Assembly (NCBI RefSeq): GCF_012273015.1
Contig: NZ_CP050954.1
Location: 4,442,001-4,506,000, forward strand
DNA: 64,000 bases
Direction: 5' to 3'
Source: Hymenobacter sp. BT18
GTDB lineage: Bacteria > Bacteroidota > Bacteroidia > Cytophagales > Hymenobacteraceae
Of the stretch, positions 56,204-64,000 are shown in pieces. Under the pieces are notes generated by a model that saw nothing but the letters and a program-made list of their open reading frames with translations, ran no database searches and was not told where the DNA came from. Positions within the stretch are counted from its first letter, which is position 1. Every line of letters starts with the position of its first letter. The translations under genes were made by a program, and so were the position numbers.

Positions 56204-58642
56204 ATGGACAACGTAGTCAGAAGGTTATTAACGGCCTCTTGCGCCTTCGCCCTTGCTACGGCAGTAAGCCAGCCTGCACTGGCCCAAAGTACCCGTAAGC
56301 AGTTGAAGACCGCAAACAAGTTCTTCGATTTAGAGAATTACCGGGCAGCTATTCCTTACTACGAGCAGGTGTTGGCCAAGGAGCCGAACAACGCGGTAGC
56401 CTTGTTCCGCGCCGGCATTGCCTACATGTCCTTTGACAAGGAGAAAGCCAGCGACTACATCTACAAGGCGCAGCGCCTGAAGAAAAACGTCTCCAAGGAC
56501 GTAGAGTACTGGCTGGGACGGGTGGACCACCTGAACTACAACTTCGACGAGGCCATTACGCACTACCAGGCCTACAACGCTACCCTGAAAAAGAAGGACA
56601 CCCGCAAAGCGGAGCTGGCCCAGCTGATTCAGCACAGCAAGAATGCCAAAGTGCAGTTCAACAGCCCCAAGGACATCTTCGTGAAGAACCTGGGGCCTAC
56701 TATCAACACGCCCTTCTCGGAGCATAGCCCCGTTATCTCCAGCGACGATAAGTTGCTGCTCTTCACCTCGCGCGGTGAAAATGTAACCGGTGCCAACGCT
56801 TCGGCGGCAGATGCCAAGAACGGTAAGGGCAACCTGGCCTCCGATGGTGAGTACTACGAAGACATCTTCGAAGCCAAGCGCATCGACGACGAGAACTGGG
56901 AAAAGCCCCGCTCCCTGTCGGGCGTGCTGAATGGCAAAGGCCACGACGCTTCTATCCAGGTATTCGACAACGACACGAAGATGCTGATGTACCGCCAGGA
57001 TGAAGGCGGCGACATCTTCTACTCGGAGAAGGCCGGCGGCGACTGGACGGAGCCCAAGAAGCTGAACAACAACATCAACTCGAAGCAGTTCGAGTCGGAT
57101 GCCTACATTACTCCGGACGGCCGCACCATTTACTTCTCTACGGGTAAGTACTCGGAAGACGGCACGCTGGACATCTACTTCGCTACCCGTCAGCCCGGCG
57201 GCGACTGGGGCGAGGCCAAGACTATTGGCAACGCCATCAACACCAAGTACGATGACGACAGCCCCTTCCTAAGCCGCGACGGTAAGACGTTGTATTTCTC
57301 TTCGCGGGGCCACAATACCATGGGCGGCTACGACATCTTCAAGTCGGAGTGGGACTCTATTGGCCGTAAGTGGAGCCGTGCCGAGAACATGGGCTACCCC
57401 ATTAACACCCCCGACGACGACAGCTACTACCGCCTGTCGCCGGATGGTTCGTATGCCTACATGTCGTCGTACCGCATCGGTGGCTACGGTGAGAAGGACA
57501 TCTACACCATCAACTATATCAAGAACGCCATCATCCGCGGTAAGGTCATTTCGGCCAAGGACAGCGTGACGGTGATTCCGGGCGTAGAGCTGGTGTTCAG
57601 TGGCACCCAGGCCGACAAAACAGCCTTGAGCTACCGCGACGTGACCAAGCCCGACTCCGGTAACTACCAAGTGAGCGTGCTCTCGGGCCGTACTTACCAG
57701 GTAGCCGTGTCGAAAGACGGCAAGAGCATCGAAACGCAGGAGTTTGCTGTTCCCATCGTAACCGCCGACTCGACGGTGATTGAGAAGAACTTCTACGTGC
57801 CGTATGTAGACACCACACAGACGGTGGCGACCATGTTCAAGAAGATCTACTTCGACACCGACAAGTACAAGCTGCGGCCTGAGTCGATTACGGAGCTGAA
57901 CAACATCACCCGTATTCTGAAGGCTAACCCTGGCCTGAACCTGTCCATCGAAGGCCACTGCGACTCGCGCAATACAGATGAGTACAACATCGTACTCGGC
58001 CAGAACCGCGCCGATGCTGCCTACAACTTCCTGAAGAAGAACGGTATTGCCGAAACCCGCTTGGTAACCACCAGCTACGGGGAGCGTCGTCCGGATGCCC
58101 CGAACGATTCGCCGGAGAACATGCAGCTTAACCGCCGCGTAGAGTTCCGCCCCATCCTGAAGGAAGGGGAAGCCATGCCGAAACTGAACCCTGGTACCGG
58201 CAGCGGTGCTGGAACCGGCACGGGCGCAAGCAGCACGGGCGCCGGTACTACCGGTACCGGTACAACTGGTGCAGGTACCACAGGCACCCGCACGGGGGGT
58301 GCAGGTTCTACCCGCACTTCGCTGCAGCCTGGCAAGAGCAAGGTGAAGATGGCCGACGGCACCAAGGTGAAAACCAAAGTGGACGAGGACAGCGATAAAG
58401 TGAAAGTGAAAACCAAGGGCGCGAATGATCAGGAATCAAAAACCGTCTATAAAGAGGGTGAAATTGATGCCAAGACCAAGGACGAAACTGGCAAAACCAA
58501 GCTTCAGGTAGAAGGTGCGGCTCCCGCCAGCGTAGCTACGCCTGCGGCTCCGGCTGCCACCGACTCTACCCAGTCGGCCCCGGCTACCACTACGCCTGCT
58601 ACCACAACTCCTACCGATTCCACTACCACGGTAAAGCCCTAA
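56204..58642 (+). CDS. PorE-like T9SS/OmpA protein (TPR, PD40 propeller, regulatory-like and OmpA domains)
   Basis: 812 residues from the ATG at 56204 (MDNVVRRLLTASC), signal peptide ending near PALAQ. Order: TPR helices (about 30-150), PD40/WD40-like beta-propeller blades (about 165-435, DGRTIYFSTGKY, DGKTLYFSSRGHN), a carboxypeptidase regulatory-like sandwich (about 444-532) and an OmpA C-terminal domain (about 542-655, LSIEGHCDSRNTDEYN) that binds peptidoglycan. This is the PorE (PG1058) architecture of the T9SS. A Gly/Thr repeat region (about 660-706), a Lys-rich segment and a Pro/Thr tail extend it. Paralogues of this plan are common, so porE identity is not certain. Confidence 0.85.
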   Translation: MDNVVRRLLTASCAFALATAVSQPALAQSTRKQLKTANKFFDLENYRAAIPYYEQVLAKEPNNAVALFRAGIAYMSFDKEKASDYIYKAQRLKKNVSKDVEYWLGRVDHLNYNFDEAITHYQAYNATLKKKDTRKAELAQLIQHSKNAKVQFNSPKDIFVKNLGPTINTPFSEHSPVISSDDKLLLFTSRGENVTGANASAADAKNGKGNLASDGEYYEDIFEAKRIDDENWEKPRSLSGVLNGKGHDASIQVFDNDTKMLMYRQDEGGDIFYSEKAGGDWTEPKKLNNNINSKQFESDAYITPDGRTIYFSTGKYSEDGTLDIYFATRQPGGDWGEAKTIGNAINTKYDDDSPFLSRDGKTLYFSSRGHNTMGGYDIFKSEWDSIGRKWSRAENMGYPINTPDDDSYYRLSPDGSYAYMSSYRIGGYGEKDIYTINYIKNAIIRGKVISAKDSVTVIPGVELVFSGTQADKTALSYRDVTKPDSGNYQVSVLSGRTYQVAVSKDGKSIETQEFAVPIVTADSTVIEKNFYVPYVDTTQTVATMFKKIYFDTDKYKLRPESITELNNITRILKANPGLNLSIEGHCDSRNTDEYNIVLGQNRADAAYNFLKKNGIAETRLVTTSYGERRPDAPNDSPENMQLNRRVEFRPILKEGEAMPKLNPGTGSGAGTGTGASSTGAGTTGTGTTGAGTTGTRTGGAGSTRTSLQPGKSKVKMADGTKVKTKVDEDSDKVKVKTKGANDQESKTVYKEGEIDAKTKDETGKTKLQVEGAAPASVATPAAPAATDSTQSAPATTTPATTTPTDSTTTVKP

Positions 58643-58664
58643 GCGGCACGAAATCAGTCTAAAA

Positions 58665-58698
58665 GAAAGGTCGGGCCTGGTGCCTGGCCTTTTTTTTT
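58665..58698 (+). terminator. Intrinsic terminator after the porE-like gene
   Basis: AAAGGtCgGGcc pairs imperfectly with ggCCtgGcCTTT, followed by a run of nine T residues; a weak stem but a very strong T run. Confidence 0.7.
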
Positions 58699-58720
58699 AA
58701 CATAATCGCGCCCACCGCGT

Positions 58721-58728
58721 TAAGTTTG
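58721..58728 (+). promoter_or_regulatory. -7 box TAAGTTTG before ubiE/menG
   Basis: Exact match to TAnnTTTG, 39 nt before the ATG at 58768. A longer frame from 58726 would start inside it. Confidence 0.55.
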
Positions 58729-58767
58729 GGCAATTCGGCCGCTCTTTTCTCGTTTTCCTCCCGAAGT

Positions 58768-59496
58768 ATGTCCGTAGTTCCTTATAAAGATGATGCCGCC
58801 GGCAAGAAGTCGCAGGTAGCGCAGATGTTCAACAGCATAGCTGGCAAATACGACTTCCTCAACCATTTCCTGAGTGCTGGCACCGACATTTACTGGCGGC
58901 GCAAGGCCGTGGGGGAGTTGAAGGCGCTACGGCCGGCCCGGATCCTGGACATTGCTACCGGCACGGCTGATTTTGCCATTGAAACCCTGCGGGCCGCTTC
59001 GGCCGACGCTAAGATCACCGGGGTAGATATATCGGAAGGAATGCTGGAAGTAGGCCGCCGCAAGCTGGAAGCCAAAGGCCTGAGCCAACGCATTCAGCTG
59101 GAACTCGGCGACTCGGAGAACCTACCGTTCCCCGATGACCACTTTGATGCCGTAACGGCCTCGTTCGGGGTACGCAACTTCGAAAATCTGTCGAAGGGAC
59201 TGGCCGAGATGCGCCGTGTGCTACGCCCCGGCGGCAAGCTGGTGATTCTGGAGTTTTCCAAGCCCACGGCTTTCCCCATGAAGCAGGCCTACAATTTCTA
59301 CTTCCGGCACATTCTGCCCGTGTTTGGCAAGCTGATTTCAAAAGACCGCGCCGCGTATACCTACCTGCCCGAGTCGGTGCAGGCCTTTCCGGACGGGCGT
59401 GATTTTCTGACCATTCTAACCCAAGTGGGCTTTAACACTACTGCATGGCAACCCCTCACTTTCGGCATCAGCTCCATCTACACCGCTACAAAATAG
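58768..59496 (+). CDS. menG: Demethylmenaquinone methyltransferase (UbiE/MenG)
   Basis: 242 residues from the ATG at 58768 (MSVVPYKDDAAGKK). The SAM-binding motif ILDIATGTADFAIETL (short motif DIATGTADFA) and family motifs YDFLNHFLSAGTDIYWRRK, FDAVTASFGVRNFENL and LRPGGKLVILEFSKP (given in short pieces) are complete. It methylates demethylmenaquinone to menaquinone, the main quinone of Bacteroidota, at the inner membrane. The porT gene overlaps its 3' end by 52 nt, a conserved neighbour in this phylum. Confidence 0.94.
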   Translation: MSVVPYKDDAAGKKSQVAQMFNSIAGKYDFLNHFLSAGTDIYWRRKAVGELKALRPARILDIATGTADFAIETLRAASADAKITGVDISEGMLEVGRRKLEAKGLSQRIQLELGDSENLPFPDDHFDAVTASFGVRNFENLSKGLAEMRRVLRPGGKLVILEFSKPTAFPMKQAYNFYFRHILPVFGKLISKDRAAYTYLPESVQAFPDGRDFLTILTQVGFNTTAWQPLTFGISSIYTATK

Positions 59497-60224
59497 CGGG
59501 CTTGTTGGTGGGGGCTGGCCTTTTGCTAAGTCACGCGGCCGATGCCCAAAGCCCCACCCGGGCCCGGCGCGGCCGCAACGGCAACGTAAAAACCCTGACG
59601 GTCAACAACCTGCCGGGATACGATGACAAGTGGTTTCACGGCGGGTTTCAGCTGAATGCCAGTGCCACGCGCTTTCGGGTAGAGCATTCCAACCGCTACG
59701 TACAGACGCGGGAGGTTTCAGCAAACTCCGTGATTAGTCCCAGCTTCGGCGTGAACTTCATTGCTGATGCCCGGCTGGCCGATTTCTTCAACTTGCGCTT
59801 TACGCCGGGCGTGTCATTTGCCAACCGCCGGATTGAATACAAGCCCTTGTCGTACTCCCCGGCCGACTCCATCAAAACCCAGGAGGTAGGCGGGACGGTG
59901 CTGGAGTTTCCGCTGCTGCTCAAGTACCATTCGGAGCGCCGCGGCAACTCGCGCATGTACCTCATTGCCGGAGCCAAGGCCAGCGTGAGCGTGACCAACC
60001 GGCGGCAGGACCCCGAAACCAGTGTGCTGCGCACGGCCAACACCGATTACTCCCTGGAATATGGGGTGGGCATGGATTTGTTTTACCCGTTTTTTAAGTT
60101 CGCCCCGGAACTGCGTTTCTCGCACGGTCTGCCCAACGTACTGCAATCCGGCACCGACGTGTACAGCCGCAACCTGCAGCGCCTGCGGACGAATGCCGTA
60201 ACCTTGTACCTGAACTTCGAATAA
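59445..60224 (+). CDS. porT: PorT-like T9SS outer-membrane beta-barrel protein
   Basis: 259 residues. An N-terminal signal (KIAGLLVGAGLLLSHAADAQS) and a short basic spacer precede a barrel of repeated strands: YDDKWFHGGFQLNASATRFRVEHS (short motif KWFHGGFQLN), VISPSFGVNFIADARL, LRFTPGVSFANRR, LEFPLLLKYHSERR, MYLIAGAKASVSV, FKFAPELRFSHGL and VTLYLNFE. This pattern and the place right after ubiE match PorT of the type IX secretion system. The first ATG (59445) lies inside menG; translation is likely coupled, but a later TTG near the signal core cannot be ruled out. Confidence 0.85.
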   Translation: MATPHFRHQLHLHRYKIAGLLVGAGLLLSHAADAQSPTRARRGRNGNVKTLTVNNLPGYDDKWFHGGFQLNASATRFRVEHSNRYVQTREVSANSVISPSFGVNFIADARLADFFNLRFTPGVSFANRRIEYKPLSYSPADSIKTQEVGGTVLEFPLLLKYHSERRGNSRMYLIAGAKASVSVTNRRQDPETSVLRTANTDYSLEYGVGMDLFYPFFKFAPELRFSHGLPNVLQSGTDVYSRNLQRLRTNAVTLYLNFE

Positions 60225-60273
60225 GCAGGGCCGGCTTTTCTTCTGAGCTCGGTCCTGGCTACTGACTTACCCT

Positions 60274-61020
60274 ATGCCACTCGCGTTAGTTACCGGCGCT
60301 TCTTCCGGTATTGGTCGGGCTACGGCCATTGCTTTGGCCCAGGCCGGCTATTCTCTGATTCTGACTGGCCGCCGCTACGAGCGGCTGGCGGAACTGGCCC
60401 AGCAGCTTACCACCCCAGTACACCTGCTCACGTTTGACGTGCGCGACCGGGCTGCCACCGAAGCGGCCATTGCCAGCCTACCCGAAGCCTTCCAGGCCAT
60501 TGATGTGCTGATCAACAATGCCGGCAATGCCCACGGGCTGGGACCTATCCAGGAAGGCGACGTAGCCGACTGGGATGCGATGCTCGATAGCAACGTGAAG
60601 GGTCTGCTGTACGTGAGTCGCTCCGTGTTGCCGGGTATGACCCAGCGTCAGCGCGGGCACGTCATTAATATCGGTTCCATTGCCGGGCACGAGGCGTATC
60701 CCAACGGCAACGTGTACTGTGCTTCCAAGGCCGCGGTGGCCTCGCTGAGCAAAAGCATGCGCCTGGACTTGCTGCCCCACGGCATCCGGGTGGCAGAGGT
60801 CAATCCTGGGGCCGTGGAGACGGAGTTTGCTCAGGTACGCTTCAAGGGCGACGAAAGCCGGGCGGCGGCCGTGTATAAAGGGTTCCAACCCCTTCGGGCC
60901 GAGGACGTAGCCGAGGTCATTGCCTTTATGGTGACGCGCCCCCCGCACGTGAACATTGCCGAGGTGCTCTTGTTGCCTGCTGCGCAAGCCTCCACCATGC
61001 ATTTCAAGCGCGACGCCTAG
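60274..61020 (+). CDS. SDR-family NAD(P)-dependent oxidoreductase (YdfG-like)
   Basis: 248 residues. Classical short-chain dehydrogenase: cofactor loop TGASSGIG, NNAG, catalytic Ser in NIGSIAGHEAYPNG and the YCASK active site. GRR after the second strand suggests NADP preference. The C-terminal half resembles the YdfG group, which reduces 3-hydroxy acids and malonic semialdehyde-type substrates. The substrate is unproven. No clear -7 box; it may be read through from porT, 49 nt upstream. Confidence 0.9.
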   Translation: MPLALVTGASSGIGRATAIALAQAGYSLILTGRRYERLAELAQQLTTPVHLLTFDVRDRAATEAAIASLPEAFQAIDVLINNAGNAHGLGPIQEGDVADWDAMLDSNVKGLLYVSRSVLPGMTQRQRGHVINIGSIAGHEAYPNGNVYCASKAAVASLSKSMRLDLLPHGIRVAEVNPGAVETEFAQVRFKGDESRAAAVYKGFQPLRAEDVAEVIAFMVTRPPHVNIAEVLLLPAAQASTMHFKRDA

Positions 61021-61050
61021 CATTATTTTTGAACCAGCATCTGCGCAGTG

Positions 61051-61079
61051 AAGCCGCTCCCAACCTGGGGCGGCTTTTT
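61051..61079. terminator. Terminator between the SDR and hydrolase genes
   Basis: AAGCCGCTCC and GGGGCGGCTT pair with one mismatch, followed by TTTTA. It lies between two convergent genes. Confidence 0.8.
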
Positions 61080-61752
61080 ATTTGAGCCCCGAAACCTCCG
61101 CGTGCAGGTGCTGTATAATTTCAGCATTGAGTTCGTGCCGCCCGACAAAGCGGCGGACTTCGGGCGTGCAGCCCAAGTTGTGCAGAAAGGCTACTTGGGC
61201 CGCAAGGTTTTCCTCGGTCACGTACTCGTCCTGGGTACCGCAAACCAACACGATGGGTACCTTCTGGGCCAGGTGCGTGGCTACTGCAAAGTCCATATCG
61301 GGCGGAAAGGCGCCGGCCCACAGAACCAGCCGGGTAGGTTGGAAGCGTGCTTGCGCCAGCCAGCGGCTTACAGTTGCTGAACCCTGCGAAAACCCCAGCA
61401 CCGTTACCTTGACTTCGGCCGGGCAGGCAACCAGCAGAGTATCGGTGAGCTGATTGAGGTAGGCTACGTAGTCGTCTATTTCGGTTAGCCGGTCATCCCG
61501 CGTCATCCAGCTGGCTCCCACCCGGCCGCTGGTACCCTGCAGGTAAAAACGGGAAAGGGCTTCCGGGGCCACAACAGCCAAAGTGGGGTCGGCAGTTGCC
61601 AGCGCGGTGAAGTGGCGAATGAAATACTGCGCCAATTGTCCGTAGCCGTGGCAGACAATCCACAAGTGGCGCGTCTGATCCGATAAAGTGCCCACCATAT
61701 AATAGCGGGCCGAGCGGCTAACGGTAAGGTGGTGTTCCTGGGCGGCAGGCAT
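61078..61752 (-). CDS. Alpha/beta hydrolase, carboxylesterase/phospholipase-like
   Basis: 224 residues from the ATG at 61752. No signal peptide. Nucleophile elbow GFSQGSA, acid in CGTQDEYV and a His in GRHELNAE near the C-terminus form the likely triad. The size and the HGYGQLAQYFIRHF start resemble the carboxylesterase/lysophospholipase (YpfH/EstB) group. The substrate is unknown. It converges with the SDR gene. Confidence 0.85.
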   Translation of the reverse strand: MPAAQEHHLTVSRSARYYMVGTLSDQTRHLWIVCHGYGQLAQYFIRHFTALATADPTLAVVAPEALSRFYLQGTSGRVGASWMTRDDRLTEIDDYVAYLNQLTDTLLVACPAEVKVTVLGFSQGSATVSRWLAQARFQPTRLVLWAGAFPPDMDFAVATHLAQKVPIVLVCGTQDEYVTEENLAAQVAFLHNLGCTPEVRRFVGRHELNAEIIQHLHAEVSGLK

Positions 61753-61868
61753 CAACGCGGGCTCTAGGGAAAACAACTAGGCTGACAAATAGCAGATTGC
61801 GCCGGGTAAGAGCAAAGGCTGGCGGGCACGGCAATACGGCTTCTGTGCTTTCCTATATCGGCAGGAAG

Positions 61869-62363
61869 CTACTGGGGAGCGGGCAGGTCGTCGGGCGTGA
61901 AGCCGAAGGGCAGCAGGTCGCTCAGGCGCTGGAAGCGGTAAATGGTGTTGTCGGGGCCCGGCAGCAGCAGCGGAATAGCCTCGCCTTGGCGGTGCTCATA
62001 CTCCGTCATCACCTGGCGGCAGGCTCCGCAGGAGGTTACGGCCACAAAACTCCCCGTAGCCGGGCGGGCGGCCACGGCCATGGCCCGGATGCGGCGCTCC
62101 GGCTGGCTGGCGGCCAGGCCAAACAAGGCTGTACGCTCGGCGCACAGCCCGGAGGGGAAGGCGGCATTTTCTTGGTTGGTACCCTTAAAGACCGACCCAT
62201 CGTCGAGCAGCAGCGCCGCGCCCACGTGAAAGTGGGAGTAGGGGGCGTAGGAATGGTCGGTAGCGGCGCGGGCCGCGTGCCATACCGTAGCCTCGGCAGG
62301 CGAGAGTTCAGCTTCGGAGTTCAGCACCTCTACCGTGATGGTGAGCGTATGCGGGTGGGCCAT
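61869..62363 (-). CDS. cdd: Cytidine deaminase
   Basis: 164 residues from the ATG at 62363 (MAHPHTLTIT). Homotetrameric-type cytidine deaminase: zinc site CAERTA and CGACRQ, plus YSHFHVGAALL and NQENAAFPSGLCAERT (short motif NAAFPSGLCAERT). It turns cytidine into uridine in pyrimidine salvage. The frame to 62489 adds 42 residues of low coding character and is rejected. Confidence 0.94.
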   Translation of the reverse strand: MAHPHTLTITVEVLNSEAELSPAEATVWHAARAATDHSYAPYSHFHVGAALLLDDGSVFKGTNQENAAFPSGLCAERTALFGLAASQPERRIRAMAVAARPATGSFVAVTSCGACRQVMTEYEHRQGEAIPLLLPGPDNTIYRFQRLSDLLPFGFTPDDLPAPQ

Positions 62364-62576
62364 CGGCGACGATAAAATAAACCTCACGAAGCCAGACAGC
62401 GGCCCCGGTGCGGGAAGGGGCGGTGAATGTACTACAAATCTGTGGGGTTCAATAAGGGCTACGGCAAAAATGTGGGAGCCGCCAGGCACGCGGGTTCAGC
62501 AGATTTTGCCGATACTTGACCCTGAATTCCCACCCACCAGGGCGCGCAGCCGCGGGCCCGCTTCTTTCGTTCCTGC

Positions 62577-63947
62577 ATGACCCGCATTCTACTGCTCGGC
62601 GCCGGGCGCTCCGCCTCCTCCCTGATCCGCTACCTGCTGCAGCACGCGCCCACCGAAAACTGGCACCTCACCATCGGCGACGTTAACCCCGCCTTTCTAC
62701 AGGAGGTACTGGCCCCGCACGCCGCCTATGCCCGGGCCGTATCCTTCGAAATAGCGGATGCCCCGTTGCTGGATACGCTGGTCAGCAATGCCGATATCGT
62801 TATATCCATGCTGCCGGCGTTGTTTCACCCCATCATTGCCAAGGCCTGCGTGCACCACGGCCGCCACTTGGCTACGGCCAGCTACGTGAGCCCCGAAATC
62901 CGGGCCTTCGATGCTGAAGCCCGGGCCGCGGGCATTACCCTGCTCATGGAGTGCGGCCTCGACCCCGGCCTCGACCACATGTCGGCCATGCAGGTAATTG
63001 ACGATATCCGGGCGCAAGGCGGGCGTCTTACCTCCTTTAAATCGTACTGCGGCGGCCTGATGGCCCCCGACTCTGAAGGCGAAAACCCCTGGAAGTATAA
63101 GTTCACCTGGAACCCGCGCAACGTGGTGCTGGCCGGCCAGAGCACCGCCAAGTACCTGGAACAGGGCCAGCTGCGCTACATACCATATCAGCATTTGTTT
63201 GCCCGCACCGAGCAGCTGCAGGTGCCCGGCTACGGGGCTTTCGATGGCTATGCCAACCGCGACTCCCTGAGCTACCGCCAGCCCTACGGCCTCGACGACA
63301 TTCCCACCATTTTGCGCGGCACCCTCCGCCGTCCCGGCTACTGCGCGGCCTGGCATGCGCTAGTGCAGCTGGGCCTCACCGATGATCAGGTTCACCTCGG
63401 CAACTCCGCCGACATGCCCTGGCAGGACCTCGTGGCGGCCTATTTGCCGGCGGCTGCTACTGCGGGCGCGCTGGCCGAGCGTTGCGCTGCCTACCTGGGG
63501 CTGGAGGTGCAGGGACCCGAAATGAGCCGCCTCAACTGGCTGGGTATTTTTGGGGAGGAACCCGTTGGCCTATCCGACGCCACGCCCGCCCAGCTGCTGG
63601 AACTGCTGCTGACCAAAAAATGGGTGCTACAGCCCCAGGACCACGATATGATTGTGATGCAGCATCTATTTGAATATGAGTTGGAAGGCCAGCCCCGTTG
63701 GCACACTTCCTCGCTGGTAGTGCTGGGCGATGATGCTGTGCATACAGCCATGGCCAAAACCGTAGGCCTGCCGCTGGGTATGGCTGTGCGGCGGCTGGCG
63801 CAGGGCCAAGTAGCGCACCCGGGCGTTGTCATTCCCACGCACGCCGATATCTACGAGCCGATACTCGCGGAACTGGCAGCCGACTACGGTATTCGGTTCG
63901 TGGAAGAAGCCGGCGCGGGGCAAATGGTAGCGGCCATCAGCCAGTAG
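62577..63947 (+). CDS. Saccharopine dehydrogenase-like NAD(P)-binding protein
   Basis: 456 residues, typical length. An N-terminal Rossmann fold with ILLLGAGRSASSL, DADIVISMLPALFHP-like strands (here NADIVISMLP) and the conserved MECGLDPGLDHM leads to the alpha/beta catalytic domain with FTWNPRNVVLAG. Members of this group are saccharopine reductase/Lys9-like, homospermidine synthase-like or carboxynorspermidine dehydrogenase. The gene has no lysine-pathway neighbours, so the exact reaction is unknown. Confidence 0.9.
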   Translation: MTRILLLGAGRSASSLIRYLLQHAPTENWHLTIGDVNPAFLQEVLAPHAAYARAVSFEIADAPLLDTLVSNADIVISMLPALFHPIIAKACVHHGRHLATASYVSPEIRAFDAEARAAGITLLMECGLDPGLDHMSAMQVIDDIRAQGGRLTSFKSYCGGLMAPDSEGENPWKYKFTWNPRNVVLAGQSTAKYLEQGQLRYIPYQHLFARTEQLQVPGYGAFDGYANRDSLSYRQPYGLDDIPTILRGTLRRPGYCAAWHALVQLGLTDDQVHLGNSADMPWQDLVAAYLPAAATAGALAERCAAYLGLEVQGPEMSRLNWLGIFGEEPVGLSDATPAQLLELLLTKKWVLQPQDHDMIVMQHLFEYELEGQPRWHTSSLVVLGDDAVHTAMAKTVGLPLGMAVRRLAQGQVAHPGVVIPTHADIYEPILAELAADYGIRFVEEAGAGQMVAAISQ

Positions 63948-64000
63948 TCCGTGCAGTGGGGATTGAGCGCCTATTTGCGGCTCCGCGGCCGCACCCTGGG

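Noticed and set aside
1..64000. CRISPR arrays, prophage, insertion sequences, tRNA and rRNA genes
   Set aside because: No arrays of regular repeats, no transposase, integrase or phage structural gene and no tRNA-like clover-leaf were found by reading the sequence.

Overview
The window is chromosomal DNA from a GC-rich member of the Bacteroidota. Four things point there, and a Hymenobacter-like organism (Cytophagales) is the best guess by inference. (1) At least a dozen genes have the Bacteroidota sigma -7 box TAnnTTTG a short way upstream of the start, and Shine-Dalgarno sequences are largely absent. (2) Type IX secretion (T9SS) parts are present: a PorT-like barrel after ubiE/menG, a PorE-like TPR/propeller/OmpA protein, and two cargo proteins with type A C-terminal sorting domains. 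(3) Families typical of the phylum occur, such as DUF5606, Cys_rich_CPCC and a PerR-type Fur protein without the structural zinc CxxC. (4) Short palindromic repeats with a TGCTGAGCGnAGnCGAAGCAT core are scattered between genes. No rRNA, tRNA, CRISPR array, prophage or complete insertion sequence was seen.

Layout. 1-3.4 kb: glycosyltransferase cluster on the minus strand (polyprenyl-phosphate-sugar-synthase-like GT2, cellulose-synthase-like GT2, GT-C membrane transferase cut by the left edge). 3.5-7.4 kb: Bcp peroxiredoxin, a duplicated small-domain protein, a secreted alpha/beta hydrolase and an S74-chaperone surface protein. 7.4-10.5 kb: a three-gene membrane electron-transfer operon (FAD oxidoreductase, two-helix membrane protein, polyferredoxin). 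10.7-18.6 kb: small hydrophilic and anchored proteins, an APC permease and two T9SS cargo paralogues around a 188-residue unknown. 18.7-27.4 kb: fatty-acid hydroxylase, orphan histidine kinase, zinc-ribbon protein, flavin reductase, DUF2490 protein, a 920-residue propeller fusion and CorA. 27.5-34.2 kb: surface glycan genes (FemAB/BioF2-like acyltransferase, flippase, GT2, two GT-C-like membrane proteins). 34.3-46.3 kb: acyl-ACP desaturase, PliI-like lipoprotein, a VWA protein and its likely AAA+ partner 4.7 kb apart, a TlpA-like thioredoxin, two tandem paralogous dihaem cytochromes with a small related protein between them, a CPCC protein, cyclophilin and fasciclin. 46.4-64 kb: mostly housekeeping genes (rsgA, waaA, ahpC, perR-like fur, enoyl-CoA hydratase, lysC, fbp, tonB-like, engB, porE-like, ubiE/menG, porT, SDR, esterase, cdd, saccharopine-dehydrogenase-like).

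How the genes fit together. Peroxide defence is clustered (fur/perR-like then ahpC), with bcp elsewhere. Envelope building dominates: glycan synthesis and flipping, Kdo transferase, TonB-like protein, T9SS machinery and its cargo. Redox enzymes without an obvious pathway partner (the 7.4-10.5 kb operon and the cytochrome pair) are the most open biology. Many convergent gene pairs are separated by long, perfect bidirectional terminators.
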